From assembly GCF_050948215.1 (NCBI RefSeq), contig NW_027489030.1, positions 62,001 to 126,000 on the forward strand: 64,000 nucleotides of DNA, in the 5' to 3' direction. Below, one piece after another: positions 13,701 through 27,600 of the stretch (positions are counted from its first letter, which is position 1; the number at the start of each line of letters is the position of its first letter). The position numbers were made by a program, and so were the translations under genes. Below the pieces are notes generated by a model that was not told the origin of the DNA, did not search any database, and saw nothing but the letters and a program-made list of their open reading frames with translations. This DNA is from Halictus rubicundus. Taxonomy: Eukaryota > Arthropoda > Insecta > Hymenoptera > Halictidae.

Positions 13701-15800
13701 TATCCTATCCTATCCTCTATCCTATCCTATCCTCTATATTATCCTATCCTCTATCCTATCCTCTATCCTATCCTATCCTCTATCCGATCCTCTATCCTAT
13801 CCTATCCTCTATCTTATCCTCTATCCTAACCTCTATCCTATCCTCTATCCTGTCCTATACTCTATCCTACCCTTTCCTCCATCCTATCCTCTATCCTATC
13901 CTCTATCCTATCCTCTATCCTATCCTATCCTCTATCCTATCCTTTCCTGTATCCTATCCTATCCTCTATCCTATCCTCTATCCTATCCTCTATCCTATCC
14001 TCTATCCTATCCTCTATCCTATCCTCTATCCTATCCTCTATCCTATCCTATCCTCTATCCTATCCTATCCTCTATCCTATCATCTATCCCACCCTCTATC
14101 CTATCCTCTATCCTATACTCTACCCTATCCTATCCCCTATCCTATCCTATCCTCTATCCTATCCTTTCTTCTATCCTATCCTATCCTCTATCCTATCCTA
14201 TCCTCTATCCTATTCTGTATCCTATCCTATTCTGTATCCTATCCTATCCTCTATCCTATCCTATCCTCTATCCTATCCTATCCTCTATCCTATCCTATCC
14301 TCTATCCTATCCTATTCTCTATCCTATTAGATTCTCTATCCTATCCAATCCTCTATCCTATCCTCTATAATATCCTCTATCCTATCCTCTATCCTATCCT
14401 CTATCCTATCCTATCCTCAATCCTATCCTATCCTCTATCCGATCCTCTATCCTATCCTATCCTCTATCCTATCCTATCCTCTATCCTATCCTATCCTCTA
14501 ACCTATACTATCCTCTATCCTATCCTATCCTCTATGATATCCTATCCTCTATCCTATCCTTTCCTATATCCTATCCTATCCTCTATCCTATCCTCTATCC
14601 TATCCTCTATCCTATCCTATCCTCTATCCTATCCTATCCTCTATCCTATCGTCTATCCCATCCTCTATTCTATCCTCTATCCCATACTCTACCCTATCCT
14701 ATCCCCTATCCTATCCTATCCTCTATCCTATCCTTTCTGCTATCCTATCCTATCCTCTATCCTATCCTATCCTCCATCCGATCTTCTATCCTATCCTATT
14801 CTGTATCCTATCCTATCCTCTATCCTATCCTATCCTCTATCCTATCCTATCCTCTATCCTATCCTATCCTCTATCCTATCCTATTCTCTATCCTATTAGA
14901 TTCTATATCCTATCCAATCCTCTATCCTATCCTCTATAATATCCTCTATCCTATCCTCTATCCTATCCTCTATCCTATCCTATCCTCAAACCTATCCTAT
15001 CCTCTATCCGATCCTCTATCCTATCCTATCCTCTATCCTATCCTATCCTCTATCCTATCCTATCCTCTAACCTATCCTATCCTCTATCCTATCCTATCCT
15101 CTATGATATCCTATCCTCTATCCTATACTCTATCATATCCAATCCTCTATCGTATCCTCTATCCTATCCTATCCTCTATCCTATCCTATCCTCTATCCTA
15201 TCCTATCCTCTATCCTATCCTTTCCTCAATCCTATTATATCCTATATCCTATCCTATCCTCTATCCTATCCTATCCTCTATTCTATCCAATCCTCTATCC
15301 TATCCTCTATGCTGTCCTATACTCTATCCTATCCTTTCCTCTATCCTATCCTCTATCCTATCCTCTATCCTGTCCTATCCTCTATCCTATCCTTTCCTCT
15401 ATCCAATCCTATCATCTAACCCGTCCTGTCCTCAATCCTATCCTATACTGTATTATATACTATCCTCTATCCTATCCTATCCTCTATCCTATCCAATCCC
15501 CTACCCTATCCTATATAATATCGAATCCTCCATCATATCCTATCCTCTTTCAAATAATATCATCTATCCTATCCTATCCTCTATCCTATCCTATCCCCTA
15601 TCCCATTCTACCCTCTATCCTATCCTATCCTCTATCCTATCCTATCCCCTATCCTATCCTATCCTCTATCGTATCCTTTCCTCAATCCTATTATATCCTC
15701 TATCCTATCCTATCCTCCATCCTATCCTATCCTCTATCCTATCCTATCCTCCATCCTATCCTATCCTCTATCCTATCCTATCCTCTATCCTATCCTATCC
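10749..15800. repeat. Tandem duplication with 2885-bp period
   Basis: Positions 10749-12915 reappear at 13634-15800 with a constant 2885-bp offset. Private variants shared by both copies include ATCCCACCCTC (11201 and 14086), TTCTGCTATCC (about 11850 and 14735), CCGATCTTC, CTCAAACC, CTAACCTATAC and CCCCTACCC. L copies match as 11649 with 14534 and 12218 with 15103. No indel was seen over about 2.1 kb. The left limit is a C/T difference near 10748. On the right the copies part near 12915/15800. The segment between the copies (12916-13633) contains an extra L at 13559. Confidence 0.88.
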
Positions 15801-18800
15801 CCTATCCCATTCTATCCTCTATCCTATACTATCCTCTATCCTATCCTATCCTCTATCCTATCCTATCCTCTATATTATCCTATCCTCTATCCTATCCTCT
15901 ATCCTATCCTATCCTCTATCCGATCCTCTATCCTATCCTATCCTCTATCTTATCCTCTATCCTAACCTCTATCCTATCCTGTATCCTGTCCTATACTCTA
16001 TCCTACCCTTTCCTCCATCCTATCCTCTATCCTATCCTCTATCCTATCCTCTATCCTATCCTATCCTCTATCCTATCCTATCCCCTATCCTATCCTATCC
16101 TCTATCGTATCCTTTCCTCAATCCTATTATATCCTCTATCCTATCCTATCCTCCATCCTATCCTATCCTCTATCCTATCCTATCCTCCATCCTATCCTAT
16201 CCTCTATCCTATCCTATCCTCTATCCTATCCTATCCTCTATCCTATACTATCCTCTATCCTATCCTATCCTCTATCCTATCCTATCCTCTATATTATCCT
16301 ATCCTCTATCCTATCCTCTATCCTATCCTATCCTCTATCCGATCCTCTATCCTATCCTATCCTCTATCTTATCCTCTATCCTAACCTCTATCCTATCCTG
16401 TATCCTGTCCTATACTCTATCCTACCCTTTCCTCCATCCTATCCTCTATCCTATCCTCTATCCTATCCTCTATCCTATCCTATCCTCTATCCTATCCTTT
16501 CCTCTATCCTATCCTATCCTCTATCCTATCCTCTATCCTATCCTCTATCCCATCCTCTATCCTATCCTCTATCCTATACTCTACCCTATCCTATCCTCTA
16601 TCCTATTATATCCTCTATCCTATCCTTTCTTCTATCCTATCCTATCCTCTATCCGATCCTCTATCGTATCCTATTCTGTATCCTATCCTATCCTCTATCC
16701 TATCCTATCATCTATCCTATCCTATCCTCTATCCTATCCTATCCTCTATCCTATCCTATCCTCTATCCTATCCTATCCTCTATCCTATCCGATCCTCTAT
16801 CCTATCCTATCCTCTATCCTATCCTCTATCCTATCCGCTATCCTATCCTCTATTATATCCTCTATCCTATCCTATCCTCTATCCTATCCTCTATCCTATC
16901 CTATCCTCTATCCTATCCTATCCTCTATCCTATCCTATCCTCTATCCTATCCTTTCCTCAATCCTATTATATCCTCTATCCTATCCTATCCTCCATCCTA
17001 TCCTATCCTCTATCCTATCCTATCCTCTATCCTATCCTATCCTCTATCCTATACTATCCTCTATCCTATACTATCCTCTATCCTATCCTATCCTCTATCC
17101 TATCCTATCCTCTATATTATCCTATCCTCTATCCTATCCCCTATCCTATCCTATCCTCTATCCTATCCTTTCTTCTATCCTATCCTATCCTCTATCCTAT
17201 CCTATCCTCTATCCGATCCTCTATCCTATCCTATTCTGTATCCTATCCTATCCTCTATCCTATCCTATCCTCTATCCTATCCTATCCTCTATCCTATCCT
17301 ATCCTCTATCCTATCCTATTCTCTATCCTATTAGATTCTCTATCCTATCCAATCCTCTATCCTATCCTCTATAATATCCTCTATCCTATCCTCTATCCTA
17401 TCCTCTATCCTATCCTATCCTCAATCCTATCCTATCCTCTATCCGATCCTCTATCCTATCCTATCCTCTATCCAATCCTATCCTCTATCCTATCCTATCC
17501 TCTAACCTATCCTATCCTCTATCCTATCCTATCCTCTATGATATCCTATCCTCTATCCTATACTCTATCATATCCAATCCTCTATCGTATCCTCTATCCT
17601 ATCCTATCCTCTATCCTATCCTATCCTCTATCCTATCCTATCCTCTATCCTATCCTTTCATCAATCCTATTATATCCTATATCCTATCCTATCCTCTATC
17701 CTATCCTATCCTCTATTCTATCCTATCCTCTATCCTATCCTTTATGCTGTCCTATACTCTATCCTATCCTTTCCTCTATCCTATCCTCTATCCTATCCTC
17801 TATCCTGTCCTATCCTCTATCCTATCCTTTCCTCTATCCAATCCTATCATCTAACCCGTCCTGTCCTCAATCCTATCCTATACTGTATTATATACTATCC
17901 TCTATCCTATCCTATCCTCTATCCTATCCAATCCCCTATCCTATCCTATATAATATCGAATCCTCCATCATATCCTATCCTCTTTCAAATAATATCATCT
18001 ATCCTATCCTATCCTCTATCCTATCCTATCCCCTATCCCATTCTACCCTCTATCCTATCCTATCCTCTATCCTATCCTATCCCCTATCCTATCCTATCCT
18101 CTATCGTATCCTTTCCTCAATCCTATTATATCCTCTATCCTATCCTATCCTCCATCCTATCCTATCCTCTATCCTATCCTATCCTCCATCCTATCCTATC
18201 CTCTATCCTATCCTATCCTCTATCCTATCCTATCCTCTATCCTATACTATCCTCTATCCTATCCTATCCTCTATCCTATCCTATCCTCTATATTATCCTA
18301 TCCTCTATCCTATCCTCTATCCTATCCTATCCTCTAACCGATCCTCTATCCTATCCTATCCTCTATCTTATCCTCTATCCTAACCTCTATCCTATCCTGT
18401 ATCCTGTCCTATACTCTATCCTACCCTTTCCTCCATCCTATCCTCTATCCTATCCTCTATCCTATCCTCTATCCTATCCTATCCTCTATCCTATCCTTTC
18501 CTCTATCCTATCCTATCCTCTATCCTATCCTCTATCCTATCCTCTATCCTATCCTCTATCCTATCCTCTATCCTATCCTCTATCCTATCCTATCCTCTAT
18601 CCTATCCTATCCTCTATCCTATCCTATCCTCTATCCTATCCGATCCTCTATCCTATCCTATCCTCTATCCTATCCTCTATCCTATCCGCTATCCTATCCT
18701 CTATCCTATCCTCTATCCTATCCTCTATCCTATCCTATCCTCTATCCTATCCTATCCTCTATCCTATCCTTTCCTCAATCCTATTATATCCTCTATCCTA

Positions 18801-20380
18801 TCCTATCCTCCATCCTATCCTATCCTCTATCCTATCCTATCCTCTATCCTATCCTATCCTCTATCCTATCCTATCCTCTATCCTATCCTTTCCTATATCC
18901 TATCCTATCCTCTATCCTATCCTCTATCCTATCCTCTATCCTATCCTCTATCCTATCCTATCCTCTATCCTATCCTATCCTCTATCCTATCCTATCCTCT
19001 ATCCTATCCGATCCTCTATCCTATCCTATCCTCTATCCTATCCTCTATCCTATCCGCTATCCTATCCTCTATCCTATCCTCTATCCTATCCTCTATCCTA
19101 TCCTATCCTCTATCCTATCCTATCCTCTATCCTATCCTTTCCTCAATCCTATTATATCCTCTATCCTATCCTATCCTCCATCCTATCCTATCCTCTATCC
19201 TATCCTATCCTCTATCCTATCCTATCCTCTATCCTATCCTTTCTTCTATCCTATCCTATCCTCTATCCTATCCTATCCTCTATCCGATCCTCTATCCTAT
19301 CCTATTCTGTATCCTATCCTATCCTCTATCCTATCCTATCCTCTATCTTATCCTATCCTCTATCCTATCCTATCCTCTATCCTATCCTATTCTCTATCCT
19401 ATTAGATTCTATATCCTATCCAATCCTCTATCCTATCCTCTATAATATCCTCTATCCTATCCTCTATCCTATCCTCTATCCTATCCTATCCTCAATCCTA
19501 TCCTATCCTCTATCCGATCCTCTATCCTATCCTATCCTCTATCCTATCCTATCCTCTATCCTATCCTATCCTCTAACCTATCCTATCCTCTATCCTATCC
19601 TATCCTCTATGATATCCTATCCTCTATCCTATACTCTATCATATCCAATCCTCTATCGTATCCTCTATCCTATCCTATCCTCTATCCTATCCTATCCTCT
19701 ATCCTATCCTTTCCTCAATCCTATTATATCCTATATCCTATCCTATCCTCTATCCTATCCTATCCTTTATTCTATCCTATCCTCTATCCTATCCTCTATG
19801 CTGTCCTATACTCTATCCTATCCTTTCCTCTATCCTATCCTCTATCCTATCCTCTATCCTCTCCTATCCTCTATCCTATCCTTTCCTCTATCCAATCCTA
19901 TCATCTAACCCGTCCTGTCCTCAACCCTATCCTATACGGTATTATATACTATCCTCTATCCTATCCTATCCTCTATCCTATCCAATCCCCTATCCTATCC
20001 TATATAATATCGAATCCTCCATCATATCCTATCCTCTTTCAAATAATATCATCTATCCTATCCTATCCTCTATCCTATCCTATCTTCTATCCCATTCTAC
20101 CCTCTATCCTATCCTATCCTCTATCCTATCCTATCCCCTATCCTATCCTATCCTCTATCGTATCCTTTCCTCAATCCTATTATATCCTCTATCCTATCCT
20201 ATCCTCCATCCTATCCTATCCTCTATCCTATCCTATCCTCCATCCTATCCTATCCTCTATCCTATCCTATCCTCTATCCTATCCTATCCTCTATCCTATA
20301 CTATCCTCTATCCTATCCTATCCTCTATCCTATCCTATCCTCTATCCTATCCTATCCTCTATCCTATCCTATCCTCTATC
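15801..20380. repeat. Mixed satellite segment with L-T modules at 17538 and 19609
   Basis: Contains L 17538 with T 17983 (445 bp) and L 19609 with T 20037 (428 bp, the short type). The 17538 module is very close to those at 2626 and 12218. The remainder is 12/17-mers with the CCGATCC, CTATCTTATCC and CTACCCTTTCC landmarks in the usual order. I see no gene, RNA or non-satellite insertion. Confidence 0.85.
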
Positions 20381-21561
20381 CTATACTCTACCCTATCCTA
20401 TCCTCTATCCTATTATATCCTCTATCCTATCCTTTCTTCTATACTATCCTATCCTCTATCCGATCCTCTATCGTATCCTATTCTGTATCCTATCCTATCC
20501 TCTATCCTATCCTATCCTCTATCCTATCCTATCCTCTATCCTATCCTATCCTCTATCCTATCCTATTCTCTATCCTATTAGATTCTCTATCCTATCCAAT
20601 CCTCTATCCTATCCTCTATAATATCCTCTATCCTATCCTCTATCCTATCCTCTATCCTATCCTATCCTCAATCCTATCCTATCCTCTATCCGATCCTCTA
20701 TCCTATCCTATCCTCTATCCTATCCTATCCTCTAACCTATCCTATCCTCTATCCTATCCTATCCTCTATCCTATCCAATCCCCTATCCTATCCTATATAA
20801 TATCGAATCCTCCATCATATCCTATCCTCTTTCAAATAATATCATCTATCCTATCCTATCCTCTATCCTATCCTATCCTCTATCCCATTCTACCCTCTAT
20901 CCTATCCTATCCTCTATCCTATCCTATCCCCTATCCTATCCTATCCTCTATCCTATCCTTTCCTCAATCCTATTATATCCTCTATCCTATCCTATCCTCC
21001 ATCCTATCCTATCCTCTATCCTATCCTATCCTCCATCCTATCCTATTCTCTATCCTATCCTATCCTCTATCCTATCCTATCCTCTATCCTATCCGATCCA
21101 CTATCCTATCCTATCCTCTATCCTATCCTCTATCCTATCCGCTATCCTATCCTCTATCCTATCCTCTATCCTATCCTATCCTCTATCCTATCCTCTATCC
21201 TATCCTATCCTCTATCCTATCGTATCCTCTATCCTATCCTTTCCTCAATCCTATTATATCCTCTATCCTATCCTATCCTCCATCCTATCCTATCCTCTAT
21301 CCTATCCGATCCTCTATCCTATCCTATCCTCTATCCTATCCTCTATCCTATCCTATCCTCTATCCTATCGTATCCTCTATCCTATCCTTTCCTCAATCCT
21401 ATTATATCCTCTATCCTATCCTATCCTCCATCCTATCCTATCCTCTATCCTATCCTATCCTCTATCCTATCCTATCCTCTATCCTATCCGATCCTCTATC
21501 CTATCCTATCCTCTATCCTATCCTCTATCCTATCCGCTATCCTATCCTCTATCCTATCCTC

Positions 21562-21782
21562 TATCCTATCCTATCCTCTATCCTATCCTATCCTCTATCC
21601 TATCCTATCCTCTATCCTATCCTATCCTCTATCCTATCCTATCCTCTATCCTATCCTATCCTCTATCCTATCCTATCCTCTATCCTATCCTATCCTCTAT
21701 CCTATCCTATCCTCTATCCTATCCTATCCTCTATCCTATCCTATCCTCTATCCTATCCTATCCTCTATCCTATCCTATCCTC
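21562..21782. repeat. Homogeneous 17-mer tract, 13 perfect units
   Basis: Thirteen consecutive TATCCTATCCTATCCTC units with no visible substitution, followed by one 12-mer and then the TAATCGC landmark. Confidence 0.92.
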
Positions 21783-24458
21783 TATCCTATCCTCTATCCT
21801 AATCGCTATCCTATCCTCTATCCTATCCTCTATCCTATCCTATCCTCTATCCTATCCTCTATCCTATCCTATCCTCTATCCTATCCTATCCTCTATCCTA
21901 TACTATCCTCTATCCTATCCTATCCTCTATCCTATCCTATCCTCTATATTATCCTATCCTCTATTCTATCCTCTATCCTATCCTCTATCCTATCCTATCC
22001 TCTATCCGATCCTCTATCCTATCCTATCCTCTATCTTATCCTCTATCCTAACCTCTATCCTATCCTCTATCCTGTCCTATACTCTATCCTACCCTTTCCT
22101 CCATCCTATCCTCTATCCTATCCTCTATCCTATCCTCTATCCTATTCTATCCTCTATCCTATCCTTTCCTCTATCCTATCCTATCCTCTATCCTATCCTC
22201 TATCCTATCCTCTATCCTATCCTCTATCCTATCCTCTATCCTATCCTATCCTCTATCCTATCCTATCCTCTATCCTATCCTATCCTCTATCCTATCCTAT
22301 CCTCTATCCTATCCTATCCTCTATCCTATCCTCTATCCTATCCTATCCTCTATCCTATCCTATCCTCTATCCTATCCTATCCTCTATCCTATCCTATCCT
22401 CTATCCTATCCTATCCTCTATCCTATCCTCTATCCCATCCTCTATCCTATCCTCTATCCTATACTCTACCCTATCCTATCCTCTATCCTATCCTATCCTC
22501 TATCCTATCCTTTCTTCTATCCTATCCTATCCTGTATCCTATCCTATCCTCTATCCGATCCTCTATCCTATCCTATTCTGTATCCTATCCTATCCTCTAT
22601 CCTATCCTATCCTCTATCCTATCCTATCCTCTATCCTATCCTATTCTCTATCCTATTAGATTCTCTATCCTATCCAATCCTCTATCCTATCCTCTATAAT
22701 ATCGTCTATCCTATCCTCTATCCTATCCTCTATCCTATCCTATCCTCAATCCTATCCTATCCTCTATCCGATCCTCTATCCTATCCTATCCTCTATCCTA
22801 TCCTATCCTCTATCCTATCCTATCCTCTAACCTATCCTATCCTCTATCCTATCCTATCCTCTATGATATCCTATCCTCTATCCTATACTCTATCATATCC
22901 AATCCTCTATCGTATCCTCTATCCTATCCTATCCTCTATCGTATCCTTTCCTCTATCCTATCCTATCCTCTATCCTATCCTTTCCTCAATCCTATTATAT
23001 CCTATATCCTATCCTATCCTCTATCCTATCCTATCCTCTATTCTATCCTATCCTCTATCCTATCCTCTATGCTGTCCTATACTCTATCCTATCCTTTCCT
23101 CTATCCTATCCTCTATCCTATCCTCTATCCTGTCCTATACTCTATCCTATCCTTTCCTCTATCCAATCCTATCATCTAACCCGTCCTGTCCTCAATCCTA
23201 TCCTATCCTCTATCCTATCCTATCCTCTATCCTATACTCTACCCTATCCTATCCTCTATCCTATTATATCCTCTATCCTATCCTTTCTTCTATGCTATCC
23301 TATCCTCTATCCGATCCTCTATCGTATCCTATTCTGTATCCTATCCTATCCTCTATCCTATCCTATCCTCTATCCTATCCTATCCTCTATCCTATCCTAT
23401 CCTCTATCCTATCCTATTCTCTATCCTATTAGATTCTCTATCCTATCCAATCCTCTATCCTATCCTCTAGAATATCCTCTATCCTATCCTCTATCCTATC
23501 CTCTATCCTATCCTCTATCCTATCCTATCCTCGATCCTATCCTATCCTCTATCCGATCCTCTATCCTATCCTATCCTCTATCCTATCCTATCCTCTATCC
23601 TATCCTATCCTCTAACCTATCCTATCCTCTATCCTATCCTATCCTCTATCCTATCCAATCCCCTATCCTATCCTATATAATATCGAATCCTCCATCATAT
23701 CCTATCCTCTTTCAAATAATATCATCTATCCTATCCTATCCTCTATCCTATCCTATCCTCTATCCCATTCTACCCTCTATCCTATCCTATCCTCTATCCT
23801 ATCCTATCCCCTATCCTATCCTATCCTCTATCCTATCCTTTCCTCAATCCTATTATATCCTCTATCCTATCCTATCCTCCATCCTATCCTATCCTCTATC
23901 CTATCCTATCCTCCATCCTATCCTATTCTCTATCCTATCCTATCCTCTATCCTATCCTATCCTCTATCCTATCCGATCCTCTATCCTATCCTATCCTCTA
24001 TCCTATCCTCTATCCTATCCGCTATCCTATCCTCTATCCTATCCTCTATCCTATCCTATCCTCTATCCTATCCTCTATCCTATCCTATCCTCTATCCTAT
24101 CGTATCCTCTATCCTATCCTTTCCTCAATCCTATTATATCCTCTATCCTATCCTATCCTCCATCCTATCCTATCCTCTATCCTATCCGATCCTCTATCCT
24201 ATCCTATCCTCTATCCTATCCTCTATCCTATCCTATCCTCTATCCTATCGTATCCTCTATCCTATCCTTTCCTCAATCCTATTATATCCTCTATCCTATC
24301 CTATCCTCCATCCTATCCTATCCTCTATCCTATCCTATCCTCTATCCTATCCTATCCTCTATCCTATCCTATCCTCTATCCTATCCGATCCTCTATCCTA
24401 TCCTATCCTCTATCCTATCCTCTATCCTATCCGCTATCCTATCCTCTATCCTATCCTC

Positions 24459-24611
24459 TATCCTATCCTATCCTCTATCCTATCCTATCCTCTATCCTAT
24501 CCTATCCTCTATCCTATCCTATCCTCTATCCTATCCTATCCTCTATCCTATCCTATCCTCTATCCTATCCTATCCTCTATCCTATCCTATCCTCTATCCT
24601 ATCCTATCCTC
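24459..24611. repeat. Homogeneous 17-mer tract, 9 units
   Basis: Nine perfect 17-mers. Unlike the other tracts it is followed by TATCCTGTCC instead of the TAATCGC/TAACCGC landmark, so its right end is probably the breakpoint where the 5.7-kb duplication begins. Confidence 0.9.
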
Positions 24612-27600
24612 TATCCTGTCCTATACTCTATCCTACCCTTTCCTCCATCCTATCCTCTATCCTATCCTCTATCCTATCCTCTATCCTATTCTATCCTCTA
24701 TCCTATCCTTTCCTCTATCCTATCCTATCCTCTATCCTATCCTCTATCCTATCCTCTATCCTATCCTCTATCCTATCCTCTATCGTATCCTTTCCTCAAT
24801 CCTATTATATCCTCTATCCTAACCTATCCTCCATCCTATCCTATCCTCTATCCTATCCTATCCTCCATCCTATCCTATCCTCTATCCTATCCTATCCTCT
24901 ATCCTATCCTATCCTCTATCCTATACTGTCCTCTATCCTATCCTATCCTCTATCCTATCCTATCCTCTATATTATCCTATCCTCTATCCTATCCTCTATC
25001 CTATCCTATCCTCTATCCGATCCTCTATCCTATCCTATCCTCTATCTTATCCTCTATCCTAACCTCTATCCTATCCTCTATCCTGTCCTATACTCTATCC
25101 TACCCTTTCCTCCATCCTATCCTCTATCCTATCCTCTATCCTATCCTCTATCCTATCCTATCCTCTATCCTATCCTTTCCTCTATCCTATCCTATCCTCT
25201 ATCCTATCCTCTATCCTATCCTCTATCCTATCCTCTATCCTATCCTCTATCCTATCCTATCCTCTATCCTATCCTATCCTCTATCCTATCCTATCCTCTA
25301 TCCTATCCTATCCTCTATCCTATCCTATCCTCTATCCTATCCTCTATCCTATCCTCTATCCTATCCTATCCTCTATCCTATCCTTTCTTCTATCCTACCC
25401 TATCCTCTATCCGATCCTCTATCCTATCCTATTCTGTATCCTATCCTATCCTCTATCCTATCCTATCCTCTATCCTATCCTATCCTCTATCCTATCCTAT
25501 TCTCTATCCTATTAGATTCTCTATCCTATCCAATCCTCTATCCTATCCTCTATAATATCCTGTATCCTATCCTCTATCCTATCCTCTATCCTATCCTATC
25601 CTCAATCCTATCCTATCCTCTATCCGATCCTCTATCCTATCCTATCATCTATCCTATCCTATCCTCTATCCTATCCTATCCTCTAACCTATCCTATCCTC
25701 TATCCTATCCTATCCTCTATGATATCCTATCCTCTATCCTATACTCTATCATATCCAATCCTCTATCGTAACCTCTATCCTATCCTATCCTCTATCCTAT
25801 CCTATCCTCTATCCTATCCTTTCCTCAATCCTATTATATCCTATCTCCTATCCTATCCTCTATCCTATCCTATCCTCTATTCTATCCTATCCTCTATCCT
25901 ATCCTCTATGCTGTCCTATACTCTATCCTATCCTTTCCTCTATCCTATCCTCTATCCTATCCTCTATCCTGTCCTATACTCTATCCTATCCTTTCCTCTA
26001 TCCAATCCTATCATCTAACCCGTCCTGTCCTCAATCCTATCCTATACTGTATTATATACTATCCTCTATCCTATCCTATCCTCTATCCTATCCAATCCCC
26101 TATCCTATCCTATATAATATCGAATCCTCCATCATATCCTATCCTCTTTCAAATAATATCATCTATCCTATCCTATCCTCTATCCTATCCTATCCTCTAT
26201 CACATTCTACCCTCTATCCTATCCTATCCTCTATCCTATCCTATCCCCTATCCTATCCTATCCTCTATCCTATCCTATCCTCTATCCGATCCTCTATCCT
26301 ATCCTATCCTCTATCTTATCCTCTATCCTAACCTCTATCCTATCCTGTATCCTGTCCTCTACTCTATCCTACCCTTTCCTCCATCCTATCCTCTATCCTA
26401 TCCTCTATCCTATCCTCTATCCTATCCTATCCTCTATCCTATCCTTTCCTCTATCCTATCCTATCCTCTATCCTATCCTCTATCCTATCCTCTATCCTAT
26501 CCTCTATCCTATCCTATCCTCTATCCTATCCTATCCTCTATCCTATCCTATCCTCTATCCTATCCTATCCTCTATCCTATCCTATCCTCTATCCTATCCT
26601 CTATCCCATCCTCTATCCTATCCTCTATCCTATACTCTACCCTATCCTATCCTCTTTCCTATTATATCCTCTATCCTATCCTTTCTTCTATCCTATCCTA
26701 TCCTCTATCCGATCCTCTATCCTATCCTATTCTGTATCCTATCCTATCCTCTATCCTATCCTATCCTCTATCCTATCCTATCCTCTATCCTATCCTATCC
26801 TCTATCCTATCCTATCCTCTATCCTATCCTATTCTCTATCCTATTAGATTCGCTATCCTATCCAATCCTCTATCCTATCCTCTATAATATCCTCTATCCT
26901 ATCCTCTATCCTATCCTCTATCCTATCCTATCCTCAATCCTATCCTATCCTCTATCCGATCCTCTATCCTATCCTATCCTCTATCCTATCCTATCCTCTA
27001 TCCTATCCTATCCTCTAACCTATTCTATCCTCTATCCTATCCTATCCTCTATGATATCCTATCCTCTATCCTATACTCTATCATATCCAATCCTCTATCG
27101 TATCCTCTATCCTATCCTATCCTCTATCCTATCCTATCCTCTATCCTATCCTTTCCTCAATCCTATCATATCCTATATCCTATCCTATCCTCTATCCTAT
27201 CCTATCCTCTATTCTATCCTATCCTCTATCCTATCCTCTATGCTGTCCTATATTCTATCCTATCCTTTCCTCTATCCTATCCTCTATCCTATCCTCTATC
27301 CTGTCCTATACTCTATCCTATCCTTTCCTCTATCCAATCCTATCATCTAACCCGTCCAGTCCTCAATCCTATCCTATACTGTATTATATACTATCCTCTA
27401 TCCTATCCTATCCTCTATCCTATCCAATCCCCTATCCTATCCTATATAATATCGAATCCTCCATCATATCCTATCCTCTTTCAAATAATATCATCTATCC
27501 TATCCTATCCTCTATCCTATCCAATCCCCTATCCTATCCTATATAATATCGAATCCTCCATCATATCCTATCATCTTTCCTATAATATCATCTATCCTAT

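Larger units (their letters stand above)
20381..24611. repeat. Diverged duplicate blocks, 20381-21782 and 23232-24611
   Basis: The landmark TACTCTACCC at about 20383 matches one 2851 bp downstream, and T at 20830 matches T at 23710 (offset 2880). The offset changes by whole units. Both copies have T joined directly to a CTCTAACC unit with L missing. The right end is a homogeneous 17-mer tract of 13 units in the first copy and 9 in the second. Between them, 21783-23231 holds a 12/17-mer stretch and L at 22863, which lacks a T. Confidence 0.8.

Noticed and set aside
12218..14899. 893-residue open frame, the longest in the window
   Set aside because: It runs through the 2885-bp duplication joint and extra L copies without any boundary, and stops only where landmark R supplies TAG. 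Sister copies of the same DNA give frames of quite different length and end, for example 15103-17334.
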